Assembly (NCBI GenBank): GCA_002256055.1
Contig: NKIE01000041.1
Coordinates: 1-12,322 of the forward strand
DNA from: Pseudomonas sp. PGPPP3
Lineage (GTDB): Bacteria; Pseudomonadota; Gammaproteobacteria; Pseudomonadales; Pseudomonadaceae
DNA length: 12,322 nt
Direction of reading: 5' to 3'
The notes beneath the pieces are model-generated. The model saw only the letters and a program-made list of their open reading frames with translations, was not told where the DNA came from and ran no database searches. Made by a program: the position numbers and the translations under genes. Positions 1 to 7,738 of the stretch are shown here, in pieces. Numbering within the stretch: the first letter of the stretch is position 1; each line of letters starts with the position of its first letter.

Positions 1-1910
1 TGCTGTTGCTGCCGCGCCAGGCCCGCCAGATCGGTCGACACCACGGCCTGCAACAAGGTGCTCTCGATGCGTTCATCGCTCCAGCGGATCGGCGCCGGGG
101 GCTGTTTTTGACTCTGGCTTTGCCCTGCCCCGCTGGCTTGCTGTTGAGCCTTTGCCACGGCGTCTTTATCGGCGGTTTCGATCAGTTGCAGCCAGGCACA
201 GAGGCCTTTGACGATGGTCCATTCGGCGCCCCGCTCATCGGGGCTGACGTTGAATAGAAAGCTCAAGGCCACGCGCATCAAGCGCGCGACATTGTCGCAA
301 CGCTCGGTATTACGACCGAGCCAGAACAGGTTCTCGGCCATGCGGCTAGACAGATGAGTATCGTCGCGAATCAGGTCTTTGCTGGTGGTGGTGCGTGTCG
401 ACTGACGGTGCGGCGCGACCTGTGCCCGCGCCTGCACCCAGGTGTCCTTGCTGCTGCCGCCGCGCTGCATGGTGATCACCCGCGAATCCGGCCCGGTCGC
501 CACGCGGGTCAGGCCGCCGGGCATCACCACGTAGCCGTTCGGGGTGGCGCAGGCGTACACCCGCAAGCCAATCGCCCGCGGGTTCAAGCCGACAGGTGCG
601 CTGGTTTGCCAGACGGGTGCCTGGGACAGGCGCACCAGTTCCTGGGCCACGTAATTGCGTGGGTTGGCGCGCATCTTGGCAATCAGCGCGGTGCGCGCCT
701 CGCCAGTCAGGTCCTGGCCGAACACCGGCAACTGGCGCAATTGTGGAAAGCTAGGTTTGATCACCAGTTGATCGAGCTTGGCGATCACCTGCTCCAGGGC
801 CGCTGGCTCGCCGCACCACCAGGTGGCGACCGATGGCATGCGCAACTCCTCACCCAGCAGGCGCTTGCTCAGTGCCGGCAGGAAGCCCAGCAACGCGCCG
901 GACTCCAGCAGGTTGGAGCCCAGGCTGTTGGCGATCAGCACATTGCCTAGGCGTGCGGCCTCGGTCAGGCCGGCGACGCCCAAGGCCGACTCGGTGCGTA
1001 GCTCCAGGGGATCGCAGAAGTCATCGTCGACCCGGCGCATGATCACATGCACCCGTTGCAGGCCAGACAGGGTCTTCAGCCAGACAATACCGCCGCGCAC
1101 GGTCAGGTCGCTGCCTTCCACCAGCGGCAAGCCAAGGTAACGGGCGAGATAAGCCTGCTCGTAATAGGTTTCGTTGTAGGGGCCAGGCGTGAGCAAGACG
1201 ATCAGCGGCGACTCGCTACCACGCAGCGGCACCCCGCCGTTGCCCGCACACTGGCGACCCCAATGGGCCAGGCTGGCGCGTAGGGTGGCGAAGAAACCCG
1301 ACAGGTCCTGAACCTTCAGGTCACGCAGCAGATCGGGGAAGGTACGCGCGATCACTGCGCGGTTTTCCAGGGCATAACCGGCACCGGATGGCGCCTGGGT
1401 GCGGTCTGCCACCACCCACCATTGGCCATTGGGCGCGCGGGCCAGGTCGACGGCGTAAAAATGCAGGGCCACGTTGTCCGGATGGCGCATGCCATGGGCT
1501 GGACGCAGAAAACCGGCATGGCCGTGGATCAAGGCACTGGGCAGCAGGCCTTCCTGGAGCAAGCGCTGCTCGCCATAGACATCGCCAAGAATCTGATTGA
1601 GCAGCGTGGCGCGCTGGATCACCGCTGCCTCGATTCCGGCCCACTCGGTGTGGGGCAGAATCAGCGGCAGCACGTTCAAGTCCCAGGGCCGCTGAATGCC
1701 CTTGGCGTCGGCATATACGTTGTAGGTCACGCCGTTCTCGCGTACCTGGCTGTCCACCGCCTCCAGGCGCTGGCGCATCGACTCTGGCGACTCCTTGGCC
1801 AGGCTGGCGAGCATGGCGCGCCAATGCTCGCGGGGTTGGTTGCCTGCATCCAGCAGCTCGTCGTAGCTGTTGGGCGGCGTACGGTATTCGGCGAGTAGTT
1901 TCTTTGGCAT
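1..1910 (-). CDS. Circularly permuted ATP-grasp ligase fused to alpha-E domain (C-terminus outside window)
   Basis: The reading frame is open from an ATG at 1908-1910 to the left window edge (636 codons) with no stop. Residues about 1-485 fit the circularly permuted type 2 ATP-grasp family (old DUF404/DUF407), including a TPGPYNETYYE segment near 242-251, VIKPS near 383-387 and GLRVYACATPNGYVVMPGGLTRV near 448-470. From about residue 520 the frame continues into an alpha-E (DUF403) domain with the signature AENLFWLGRNTER (525-537). A polar linker (about 485-518) joins them. In many genomes these are two adjacent genes, so this is the fused form; full length is probably 830 residues or more. 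ATP-grasp enzymes form amide bonds between a carboxylate and an amine through an acylphosphate; the substrate is unknown. It lies 67 bp after the DUF2126 gene and is probably cotranscribed. The start has only a weak upstream AGAAG, so coupling or a hairpin-controlled site is possible. Confidence 0.9.
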   Translation of the reverse strand, partial: MPKKLLAEYRTPPNSYDELLDAGNQPREHWRAMLASLAKESPESMRQRLEAVDSQVRENGVTYNVYADAKGIQRPWDLNVLPLILPHTEWAGIEAAVIQRATLLNQILGDVYGEQRLLQEGLLPSALIHGHAGFLRPAHGMRHPDNVALHFYAVDLARAPNGQWWVVADRTQAPSGAGYALENRAVIARTFPDLLRDLKVQDLSGFFATLRASLAHWGRQCAGNGGVPLRGSESPLIVLLTPGPYNETYYEQAYLARYLGLPLVEGSDLTVRGGIVWLKTLSGLQRVHVIMRRVDDDFCDPLELRTESALGVAGLTEAARLGNVLIANSLGSNLLESGALLGFLPALSKRLLGEELRMPSVATWWCGEPAALEQVIAKLDQLVIKPSFPQLRQLPVFGQDLTGEARTALIAKMRANPRNYVAQELVRLSQAPVWQTSAPVGLNPRAIGLRVYACATPNGYVVMPGGLTRVATGPDSRVITMQRGGSSKDTWVQARAQVAPHRQSTRTTTSKDLIRDDTHLSSRMAENLFWLGRNTERCDNVARLMRVALSFLFNVSPDERGAEWTIVKGLCAWLQLIETADKDAVAKAQQQASGAGQSQSQKQPPAPIRWSDERIESTLLQAVVSTDLAGLARQQQ

Positions 1911-1940
1911 CAACTCGATTCTTCTGCGCGCAAAGGGCGA

Positions 1941-1965
1941 ACCCGGCCGCTACTGCAGGCCGGGT
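1941..1965. other. GC-rich hairpin between the two ligase genes
   Basis: A perfect 8-bp inverted repeat (ACCCGGCC at 1941-1948, GGCCGGGT at 1958-1965) encloses a 9-nt loop in the 67-bp gap between the DUF2126 stop and the ATP-grasp start. On the minus-strand transcript it is not followed by a U run, so it does not look like a standard intrinsic terminator. It could stabilise the upstream message, attenuate read-through or affect translation of the downstream gene. Only the symmetry is seen; the role is a guess. Confidence 0.4.
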
Positions 1966-1977
1966 CGGTGAAGTGCA

Positions 1978-4900
1978 TTACCAAGGCTGCCAACGCAGGT
2001 CCAGGGTCATGGGGAAGCTCGGGTTCAGCTCTTCCTTGTACACACGCATCGGCCCTGGCGTGTGGCCATGACTCCAGAAGCGGGCAAACCGGCGCGCTTC
2101 GGCGGCATTGGCGTTCACTGGCGAGCTTTCCTCGCTGCGCCCACCCGGGTGCACCACATGGTAGGTGCAACCGCCGATGGCGCGGCCGCTCCAATTGTCC
2201 ACCAGGTCGAAGGTCAGTGGCGCCTGCACCTTGATGGTCGGGTGCAAGGCCGACCACGGGCTCCAGGCGCGAAAACGCACCCCTGCCACATATTCGCCCG
2301 GCACGCCGGTCGGGTGCAGCGGCAAGCGCCGGCCATTGCAGGCGATCTCGTGACGGCCATCGGTGAGGCCGCGCACGCGCAATTGCATGCGTTCCACCGA
2401 AGAGTCGACATAACGCGCGGTGCCACCGCCGGTCATCTCTTCGCCCAGCACGTTCCAGGGCTCGATGGCCTGGCGCAACTCCATCTCCACGCCTTCGTAA
2501 ACCACGGTGCCAAAACGCGGGAAACGGAACTCGATAAAGGGTTCGAACCAGTGTTCTTCGAATGCATAGCCACTGGCGCGCAGGTCCTTGACCACATCGC
2601 GAATGTCCTGGGCAACGAAGTGCGGCAGCATCCAGCGGTCATGCAGCGCGGTGCCCCAGTTGACCAGCTTGGCCTGGTACGGCTCGCGCCAGAAACGTGC
2701 CACCAGGGCGCGCAGCAAGAGCATCTGCAACAGGCTCATGCGCTCGTGGGGCGGCATCTCGAAGGCACGGAACTCGACCAGCCCGAGGCGCCCGGTAGGC
2801 CCGTCCGGCGAGTACAGCTTGTCGATGGAAAACTCGGACCTGTGGGTGTTGCCGGTCAGGTCCACCAGCAGGTTGCGCAACAGCCGATCAACCATCCAGG
2901 GTTTGTCGCCGGGGTGCATGGTCGGCAGGATCTGGTCCATCTGCTGAAAGGCAATCGCCAGTTCATACAGGTTGTCGTCGCGGGCCTCGTCGACCCGTGG
3001 CGCCTGGCTGGTAGGGCCGATAAAGGTGCCGGAAAACAGGTAGGACAGTGCCGGGTGGTTCTGCCAGTAGGTGATCAAGCTCTTGAGCAAATCCGGGCGG
3101 CGCAGCAACGGGCTGTCTTCGGCGGTGGCACCGCCGAGGGTAGCGTGGTTGCCGCCGCCGGTGCCGGTGTGGCGGCCATCGAGCATGAATTTCTCAGTGC
3201 CCAGACGGGTCAAGCGCGCCTCTTCATACAGGGTCGAAACCGTGTAGACTAGTTCGTTCCAGCTGGCGGCCGGGTGGATGTTGACCTCGATCACGCCCGG
3301 GTCTGGGGTCACGCTAAGCAGCTTGATGCGCGGGTCGCGCGGCGGCTGGTAGCCCTCGATGCGCAACTTGAGCTTGAGCTTGGCGGCGCTGTGCTCGATG
3401 GCCGTGACCAGCGCCAGATAGTCTTCGATGCGCTTGAGTGGCGGCATAAAGACATGCAGACGGCCATCACGGACCTGCACACACAGAGCGGTGTGAATTA
3501 CATCGGCGGGCGCCAAGGGTTTTTCCGCTGTGGCAGCCGTTTTGCGGCTGAGCACCGGGCGCTTTTCGATTTTTGCGGCGGTGGTCGCCAGGGCTTCACG
3601 CGGTGCAAAAGGATCGACGTCGAAGGTCTGCGGCATGTCCTCCGGCATCACCCAGGGCAGCGAGTTAAGCGGTAGGCGCAGACCCATCGGCGAGTCGCCT
3701 TCCAGCAGGTACAGACGCCCGCGCTTCAGTGGCCACGGACAGGTGCGCCAGGCAATGCCCAGGGCAATGTCCGGGTCCAGGGCCTTGGTGGTGAGCGGCA
3801 GCACATAGCCCACCACGGCCCCCAGGCCTTGCTCCAGCAGGCGTGCCAGGCGCTGGCGGGCTTCTGGAGCCTTGAGGTCTAGTTGCAGCGGGTCGAGGTT
3901 ATCCGGCAGACCCTGCTCCAGATGGGCCTGCTGAACCACGTCTTCGTACGCAGGGATCGGGCTACTGGCCGGCAAACCGAGGATTTTGACCAGCTCGGCG
4001 GTAAAGCGCTTGGCCTCATCGGGGCCGTAACCGTCGTCATCGCCGTCGGCGGAAAACAGGCTGGCATCCAGCCACATCGGCTGGCCGTCAATGCGCCAGA
4101 ACATATTCAGCGCCCAGCGCGGCAACGGCTCGCCCGGATACCACTTGCCCTGGCCGTAATGCAGCATGCCGCCGGGGGCGAAGTGGTTTTTCAAGCGCAG
4201 GGTCAGCTCGCCGGCCAGGGCGCGTTTGTGGTCGCCATGGGCTTCGGTGTTCCACTGGGCGCCGTCCATGTCGTCAATGGAAACGAACGTTGGCTCGCCG
4301 CCCTGGGTTAGGCGCACATCCTGCCGCTTGAGGTCGGCATCAACCTGCTGGCCGAGTTGGTCAATCTTGTGCCAGTCCTCATCGCTGTAAGGCTTGGTCA
4401 CCCGCGGGTCTTCATGGATACGGGTGATGGTCATCTCGTGCTCGAAGGTCACCTCGGCCTTGTCGGTGAAGCCGCTGACCGGCGCCGCTGAGGACGGCAA
4501 CGCCGTACAGGCCAGCGGAATATGCCCTTCGCTGGCGAGCATGCCCGAGGTGGGGTCGAGGCCGATCCAGCCGGCGCCAGGGATATACACCTCGGTCCAG
4601 GCATGCAGGTCGGTAAAGTCCACCGCGGTGCCGCTGGGCCCATCCAGCGCTTCTTGGTCGGCCGTCAGTTGGATCAGGTAACCCGAAACAAAACGCGCTG
4701 CCAGACCGAACTCACGCAGGATCTGCACAAGCAGCCAAGCGCTGTCGCGGCACGATCCCGAACCTTTCTGCAGGGTTTCTTCCGGGGTTTGCACCCCTGG
4801 CTCCATGCGCAGCAGATAAGCGATATCCGCCTGCAGGCGCTGGTTGAGCGCAACCAGGAAATTGTTGATCGGCTGGGCGTCGGGAAGGATGGCCTTGCGC

Positions 4901-5301
4901 GCCGCCGCCACCCACTTGCTCAGCAGCGGGCCGGGTTTGTCGGCCTGCAGGTAGGCGCCCAGCTCCACCGCTAACTGCGCCGGATAGGCGAAAGGAAACT
5001 GCTCGGCGTACTTCTCGACGAAAAAGTCGAAGGGGTTGATGACGGTCATGTCCGCCACCAGATCGACCGTGAACTCCAAGGTGCCGGACTTTTCCGGAAA
5101 GACGAAACGGCCGATGTAGTTGCCGTAAGGGTCCTGCTGCCAATTGATAAAGTGTTCCTGTGGCGCCACCGTCAGCGAGTAAGACAGGATCGGCGTGCGC
5201 GCATGGGGCGCCGGACGCAGGCGCACCTCATGGGGCGACAGGCTGACCAGGCGATCATAGTGGTAGCTGGTTTTGTGGTGCAGCGCGACACGTATGGCCA
5301 T
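1978..5301 (-). CDS. Transglutaminase-like / DUF2126 putative amidoligase, 1107 aa
   Basis: The start is set at the ATG at 5299-5301, not the in-frame ATG 13 codons upstream, because GGAAGG (5311-5316) lies 9 nt before it and MAIRVALHHKTSYHYD is the usual N-terminus of the family. Residues 1-90 form the bacterial transglutaminase N-terminal beta domain. Residues about 140-260 are the transglutaminase core, with the apparent triad C184 (GSCRD), H233 (DLHAW) and D249 (GLDPT). The remainder is DUF2126, beginning around RLTQGGEPTFVSIDD (330-344). It contains EVNIHP (672-677) and HTGTGGGNH (711-719), which resemble active-site strands of glutamine-synthetase-like COOH-NH2 ligases; Pfam describes DUF2126 as a putative amidoligase. 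The length of about 1100 residues is normal for the family. No signal peptide is seen, so it is likely cytoplasmic. It is the first gene of the minus-strand block. The true substrate is unknown; hydrolysis, transfer and ligation activities are all inferred. Confidence 0.93.
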   Translation of the reverse strand: MAIRVALHHKTSYHYDRLVSLSPHEVRLRPAPHARTPILSYSLTVAPQEHFINWQQDPYGNYIGRFVFPEKSGTLEFTVDLVADMTVINPFDFFVEKYAEQFPFAYPAQLAVELGAYLQADKPGPLLSKWVAAARKAILPDAQPINNFLVALNQRLQADIAYLLRMEPGVQTPEETLQKGSGSCRDSAWLLVQILREFGLAARFVSGYLIQLTADQEALDGPSGTAVDFTDLHAWTEVYIPGAGWIGLDPTSGMLASEGHIPLACTALPSSAAPVSGFTDKAEVTFEHEMTITRIHEDPRVTKPYSDEDWHKIDQLGQQVDADLKRQDVRLTQGGEPTFVSIDDMDGAQWNTEAHGDHKRALAGELTLRLKNHFAPGGMLHYGQGKWYPGEPLPRWALNMFWRIDGQPMWLDASLFSADGDDDGYGPDEAKRFTAELVKILGLPASSPIPAYEDVVQQAHLEQGLPDNLDPLQLDLKAPEARQRLARLLEQGLGAVVGYVLPLTTKALDPDIALGIAWRTCPWPLKRGRLYLLEGDSPMGLRLPLNSLPWVMPEDMPQTFDVDPFAPREALATTAAKIEKRPVLSRKTAATAEKPLAPADVIHTALCVQVRDGRLHVFMPPLKRIEDYLALVTAIEHSAAKLKLKLRIEGYQPPRDPRIKLLSVTPDPGVIEVNIHPAASWNELVYTVSTLYEEARLTRLGTEKFMLDGRHTGTGGGNHATLGGATAEDSPLLRRPDLLKSLITYWQNHPALSYLFSGTFIGPTSQAPRVDEARDDNLYELAIAFQQMDQILPTMHPGDKPWMVDRLLRNLLVDLTGNTHRSEFSIDKLYSPDGPTGRLGLVEFRAFEMPPHERMSLLQMLLLRALVARFWREPYQAKLVNWGTALHDRWMLPHFVAQDIRDVVKDLRASGYAFEEHWFEPFIEFRFPRFGTVVYEGVEMELRQAIEPWNVLGEEMTGGGTARYVDSSVERMQLRVRGLTDGRHEIACNGRRLPLHPTGVPGEYVAGVRFRAWSPWSALHPTIKVQAPLTFDLVDNWSGRAIGGCTYHVVHPGGRSEESSPVNANAAEARRFARFWSHGHTPGPMRVYKEELNPSFPMTLDLRWQPW

Positions 5302-5740
5302 CGACGGGTGCCTTCCATGAAGGTTTACGCACGACGGCAAGCAACGCCCGGCCGCAGTGCTGGGAACGAGTTAAACCGGCGTTTGCAGAATTCATGCCCG
5401 CAGGCTCTGGGGTGCGCCTGTACGGCTGCAATCGGCCGGCTTGCGCGGCCGTCAGCAGCCATAGGACTGGGCTGCAGGCCTTATAGGGCGGGCGCTGCCC
5501 TACCCCTTGGTGGTCGGCGCCCTGCCCGGTCAGCGCTCAGAACTGGACGCGCACCAGAGTGGACAACCTGGCGCGTGCAAGTGGTGCACTGCACCACTCG
5601 CTGCACTTATATGGCGCCGCAGACGCAAACCACCCCCCGCTGCGATGGCTAAGCCCACAGGGATCGGGGAAGATTGCCAGCCAACGTGACGCCACGGCTG
5701 CGGATCAGCCGCCCCCATGCGCCGCCCAGCAGGTATCGCC
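5302..5740. other. Divergent intergenic region
   Basis: This 439-bp gap separates the leftward ligase block from the rightward dehydrogenase gene and should hold promoters for both. No reading frame in it has a convincing start or a recognisable protein. On the minus strand, two TATAAG hexamers (5480-5485 and 5606-5611) could be -10 elements for the ligase block, but neither has a good -35 at 16-18 bp. A short hairpin, TAGGGC/GCCCTA (5484-5489 and 5497-5502), and the 19-bp palindrome at 5580-5598 are the only clear structures. I see no riboswitch or small RNA I could name. Confidence 0.5.
5580..5598. promoter_or_regulatory. 19-bp palindrome, candidate operator
   Basis: The sequence AGTGGTGCACTGCACCACT is two perfect 9-bp arms around one central base. 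An AT-rich TTATAT (5607-5612) begins 8 bp to its right. If that is a plus-strand -10, the palindrome covers the -35 region of a promoter for the dehydrogenase gene; on the opposite strand TATAAG (5606-5611) would put the palindrome around the start of the ligase-block transcript. A dimeric repressor site, possibly GntR-like (TGGT...ACCA core), is an inference. No regulator gene is in the window. Confidence 0.4.
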
Positions 5741-6454
5741 ATGCAATCACTTCCCGACGGTTTCCGCGCCCTGATCATCGGTGCCTCTGGCGCTATCGGC
5801 GCCGCATTGGTGGCCGAGTTGCGCAACAGGCCAGGCTGCGCCCTGGTCGTGGCCCTGCATCGGCATTCACAACCGGCCATCGACTTTGCCGATGAAGCCA
5901 GTATCGCGGCCGCAGCAGCAGAGGTGGCCGACCAAGGGCCGTTCCAGCTGATCATTAATGCCACTGGGATTTTGCATGGCGGCGACCAAACCAGCGCCGC
6001 ACCGCTAATGCCAGAAAAGCGCTTGGCCGATTTGCACTACGGGCAGATGCATCAGGTCTTCCTAATCAACACCTTCGGCCCAGCGTTGGTGCTGCGCCAC
6101 TTCAGCGGCTTGCTGGATCGCCAGCGCGGCATCCTGGCGTTGCTGTCGGCCAAGGTCGGCAGCATCGGCGACAACCGCCTCGGTGGCTGGTACAGCTACC
6201 GGGCCTCCAAGGCGGCGTTGAACATGTTGGTGAAAACCGCAGCCATCGAACTCAAACGCAGCCAACCGAATGCGCTGCTGCTGGCCCTGCATCCGGGCAC
6301 GGTTAACTCGCGCTTGTCACAGCCGTTTCGCGGCGGTGAAATCGGCCGCAGCCCGGCCGCGGCCGCCCAGGACTTGCTGCGCGTGCTCGACCAGCAATCC
6401 GCCGAGGCCAGTGGCCGTTTTCTGTCTTACAGTGGCGAGCAGTTGCCCTGGTAA
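5741..6454 (+). CDS. Short-chain dehydrogenase/reductase (SDR), C-factor-like, 237 aa
   Basis: This is a cytoplasmic NAD(P)-dependent oxidoreductase of the SDR superfamily. The Rossmann glycine motif is GASGAIG (14-20), NATG (73-76) replaces the classical NNAG, N110 matches the structural asparagine, and the catalytic set is S136, Y153 and K157 (YRASK). The C-terminal GRFLSYSGEQLPW is, from memory, typical of a proteobacterial subgroup annotated as C-factor-like SDRs. The ATG at 5741 is preferred over an in-frame ATG at 5717 because AGG sits about 7 nt upstream and the protein then begins shortly before the first Rossmann strand. It is a short SDR with no extra domain. The substrate cannot be deduced. 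It precedes the exporter genes by 95 bp on the same strand; a separate promoter for the exporter is possible, so shared function is not established. Confidence 0.9.
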   Translation: MQSLPDGFRALIIGASGAIGAALVAELRNRPGCALVVALHRHSQPAIDFADEASIAAAAAEVADQGPFQLIINATGILHGGDQTSAAPLMPEKRLADLHYGQMHQVFLINTFGPALVLRHFSGLLDRQRGILALLSAKVGSIGDNRLGGWYSYRASKAALNMLVKTAAIELKRSQPNALLLALHPGTVNSRLSQPFRGGEIGRSPAAAAQDLLRVLDQQSAEASGRFLSYSGEQLPW

Positions 6455-6495
6455 CTAATGCCACTTTGTTTGACCGATGTCTGCACGGCAGCCCT

Positions 6496-6519
6496 GGCTA
6501 GATCCTTACACTGCTAGCC
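6496..6519 (+). promoter_or_regulatory. Candidate exporter promoter inside an inverted repeat
   Basis: GGCTAG (6496-6501) and CTAGCC (6514-6519) form a perfect 6-bp inverted repeat around a 12-nt spacer that holds TACACT (6507-6512), a fair -10 hexamer keeping the most conserved TA...T positions. No good -35 lies 16-18 bp upstream; TTGACC at 6470-6475 is too far away. A transcript starting near 6519 would give a leader of about 30 nt to the TTG start of the adaptor. This could be a regulated promoter needing an activator; confidence is low. Confidence 0.3.
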
Positions 6520-6536
6520 CTATTACTTGCCTCTTT

Positions 6537-6540
6537 GGAG
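6537..6540 (+). promoter_or_regulatory. Ribosome binding site deciding a TTG start
   Basis: GGAG at 6537-6540 lies 9 nt before TTG at 6550-6552. An in-frame TAG at 6499-6501 limits upstream starts, and another TTG at 6535 overlaps the GGAG itself and has no site of its own. No ATG or GTG occurs before the membrane anchor, so the adaptor almost certainly begins with UUG at 6550. Confidence 0.7.
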
Positions 6541-6549
6541 CATCTGCAT

Positions 6550-7734
6550 TTGTCCTCCGCCAAGTTTCCTCTGCGCACCGTCGGCCTGACTCTACTGGGC
6601 CTATTGCTGCTCGGCGTTTATGCCTGGCAACAGTGGCGTGGCCCGGAAGTCGCGGGCTATCGCCTGGAGCAGCGGCCCCTTGTGCAGCGGGTGGTGGCCA
6701 GCGGTGAGGTCGATAGCCAATCGATCAGCCAGATCGGCAGCGAAATCACCGGTGTGATTGCCCAGCGTTTGGTCCGTGAAGGCGATCGGGTGCAGGCTGG
6801 CGATCTGCTGCTGTCGCTTAACGATGACGAACAGCAGGCCAAACTGCGCGAAGCCAGCGCTGCCCTGCGTCAGCTCACCGACTCCAGCCGCCCGCAAGCG
6901 CAAGCCACCCTGGCCGAACTGAATGACCGCCTGGCCCAGCTGAGCCGCGAACGGCAACGCCGTGAGCAGCTGTTCAAGCGCCAACTGCTTTCCGTTGAAC
7001 AGTTAGAGCAGGCACGCCAGGTCGAACTGATTGCGCGTTTGGCCCGTGACCGGGCCAAGCTGGCGGCCACCGCCCAGGCCCCCGGCGGCAGCGAAGAACA
7101 GGTGCTGCGCCAACGCCTGGCGGCGGCTGTGGCTAATTTGGCCAAGACGCAAATCTTCGCGCAGACCTCAGGTCTGGTGCAGAGCCGTGATGTAGAACCC
7201 GGTGATCTAGTGCAGCCCGGCCGCGTATTACTCACCCTCGCCCGCACCGACAGCCAGGAAATCCGTCTGCCGCTAGACGAGAAAAGCCTGGCGCCGGTGG
7301 CCGTCGGCCAGAGCGCCACGGTAATTGCCGATGCCTACCCGCAGCAGCCCCTCGCCGCGCGGGTCAGCTTTATGGCCCCGCAAGTGGATGCTGCCCGCGG
7401 TACCCTCGATGTGCACCTGGCGCTACTGGAACCGGCGGCGTTTCTGCGCCAGGGCATGACTGTTTCGGTGAGCATCGAAACCGGCCGCCGCCCACAGGCT
7501 TTGGTGCTGCCCAACGATGCCCTGCGGGCCCGCCAGGGCGAACGCGCCGAGGTGTTGCGCGTGCGTGACGGTGTGGTCGAAGTGGTGGCCGTGCGTCTCG
7601 GCCTGCAAGGCACCGGTTTGAGTGAAGTGCTCGACGGCGTGCAGGCTGGCGACCAGGTGCTTAGCGGCGACGCCGTGGCGGGCCAGCGGGTGCGCTGGCG
7701 CGAGCAGGCCATGCCCGGCAGCGGCGCGGAGTAA
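6550..7734 (+). CDS. HlyD/MacA-type periplasmic adaptor (membrane fusion protein), 394 aa
   Basis: The protein is anchored in the inner membrane and spans the periplasm, linking the permease to an outer-membrane channel of the TolC type. Residues about 8-26 are one hydrophobic anchor. A first lipoyl-like half follows (about 45-90, with SGEVDSQSISQIGSEITGVI and VREGDRVQAGDLLLSL). A long alpha hairpin occupies about 91-200, rich in Q, R, L and A. The second lipoyl half (about 203-230, GLVQSRDVEPGDLVQPG) precedes beta-barrel and membrane-proximal domains. Near the hairpin tip, R137, L141 and S148 fit the spacing of the RLS motif used by adaptors to dock on TolC-like channels. It is the first gene of a three-gene exporter operon; the permease ATG begins 4 bp after its stop. 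The start is TTG, which may limit expression. It most resembles DevB/MacA adaptors; the cargo is unknown. Confidence 0.9.
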   Translation: MSSAKFPLRTVGLTLLGLLLLGVYAWQQWRGPEVAGYRLEQRPLVQRVVASGEVDSQSISQIGSEITGVIAQRLVREGDRVQAGDLLLSLNDDEQQAKLREASAALRQLTDSSRPQAQATLAELNDRLAQLSRERQRREQLFKRQLLSVEQLEQARQVELIARLARDRAKLAATAQAPGGSEEQVLRQRLAAAVANLAKTQIFAQTSGLVQSRDVEPGDLVQPGRVLLTLARTDSQEIRLPLDEKSLAPVAVGQSATVIADAYPQQPLAARVSFMAPQVDAARGTLDVHLALLEPAAFLRQGMTVSVSIETGRRPQALVLPNDALRARQGERAEVLRVRDGVVEVVAVRLGLQGTGLSEVLDGVQAGDQVLSGDAVAGQRVRWREQAMPGSGAE

Positions 7735-7738
7735 GCCC

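Noticed and set aside
354..950. A 198-codon open frame opposite the ATP-grasp/alpha-E gene
   Set aside because: It is a shadow of the minus-strand coding region, with no domain and no ribosome binding site.
2062..3252. A 396-codon open frame on the plus strand opposite the DUF2126 gene
   Set aside because: It lies wholly antisense to a well-conserved gene, its product is rich in the Q, H, G, A and V pattern produced by reading the opposite strand of GC-rich genes, and no family is recognisable.
5299..5340. A longer start for the DUF2126 protein, 13 codons upstream
   Set aside because: The extra residues do not belong to the family, and the good ribosome binding site at 5311-5316 serves the internal ATG at 5301.
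5152..5652. A plus-strand frame of 166 codons entering the divergent intergenic region
   Set aside because: It begins inside the DUF2126 gene, has an arginine- and alanine-rich composition without domains, and shows no convincing translation start.
5530..5964. A minus-strand frame of 144 codons across the dehydrogenase start
   Set aside because: It overlaps the N-terminal Rossmann coding region in antisense, and its product has low-complexity alanine-rich sequence with no family.
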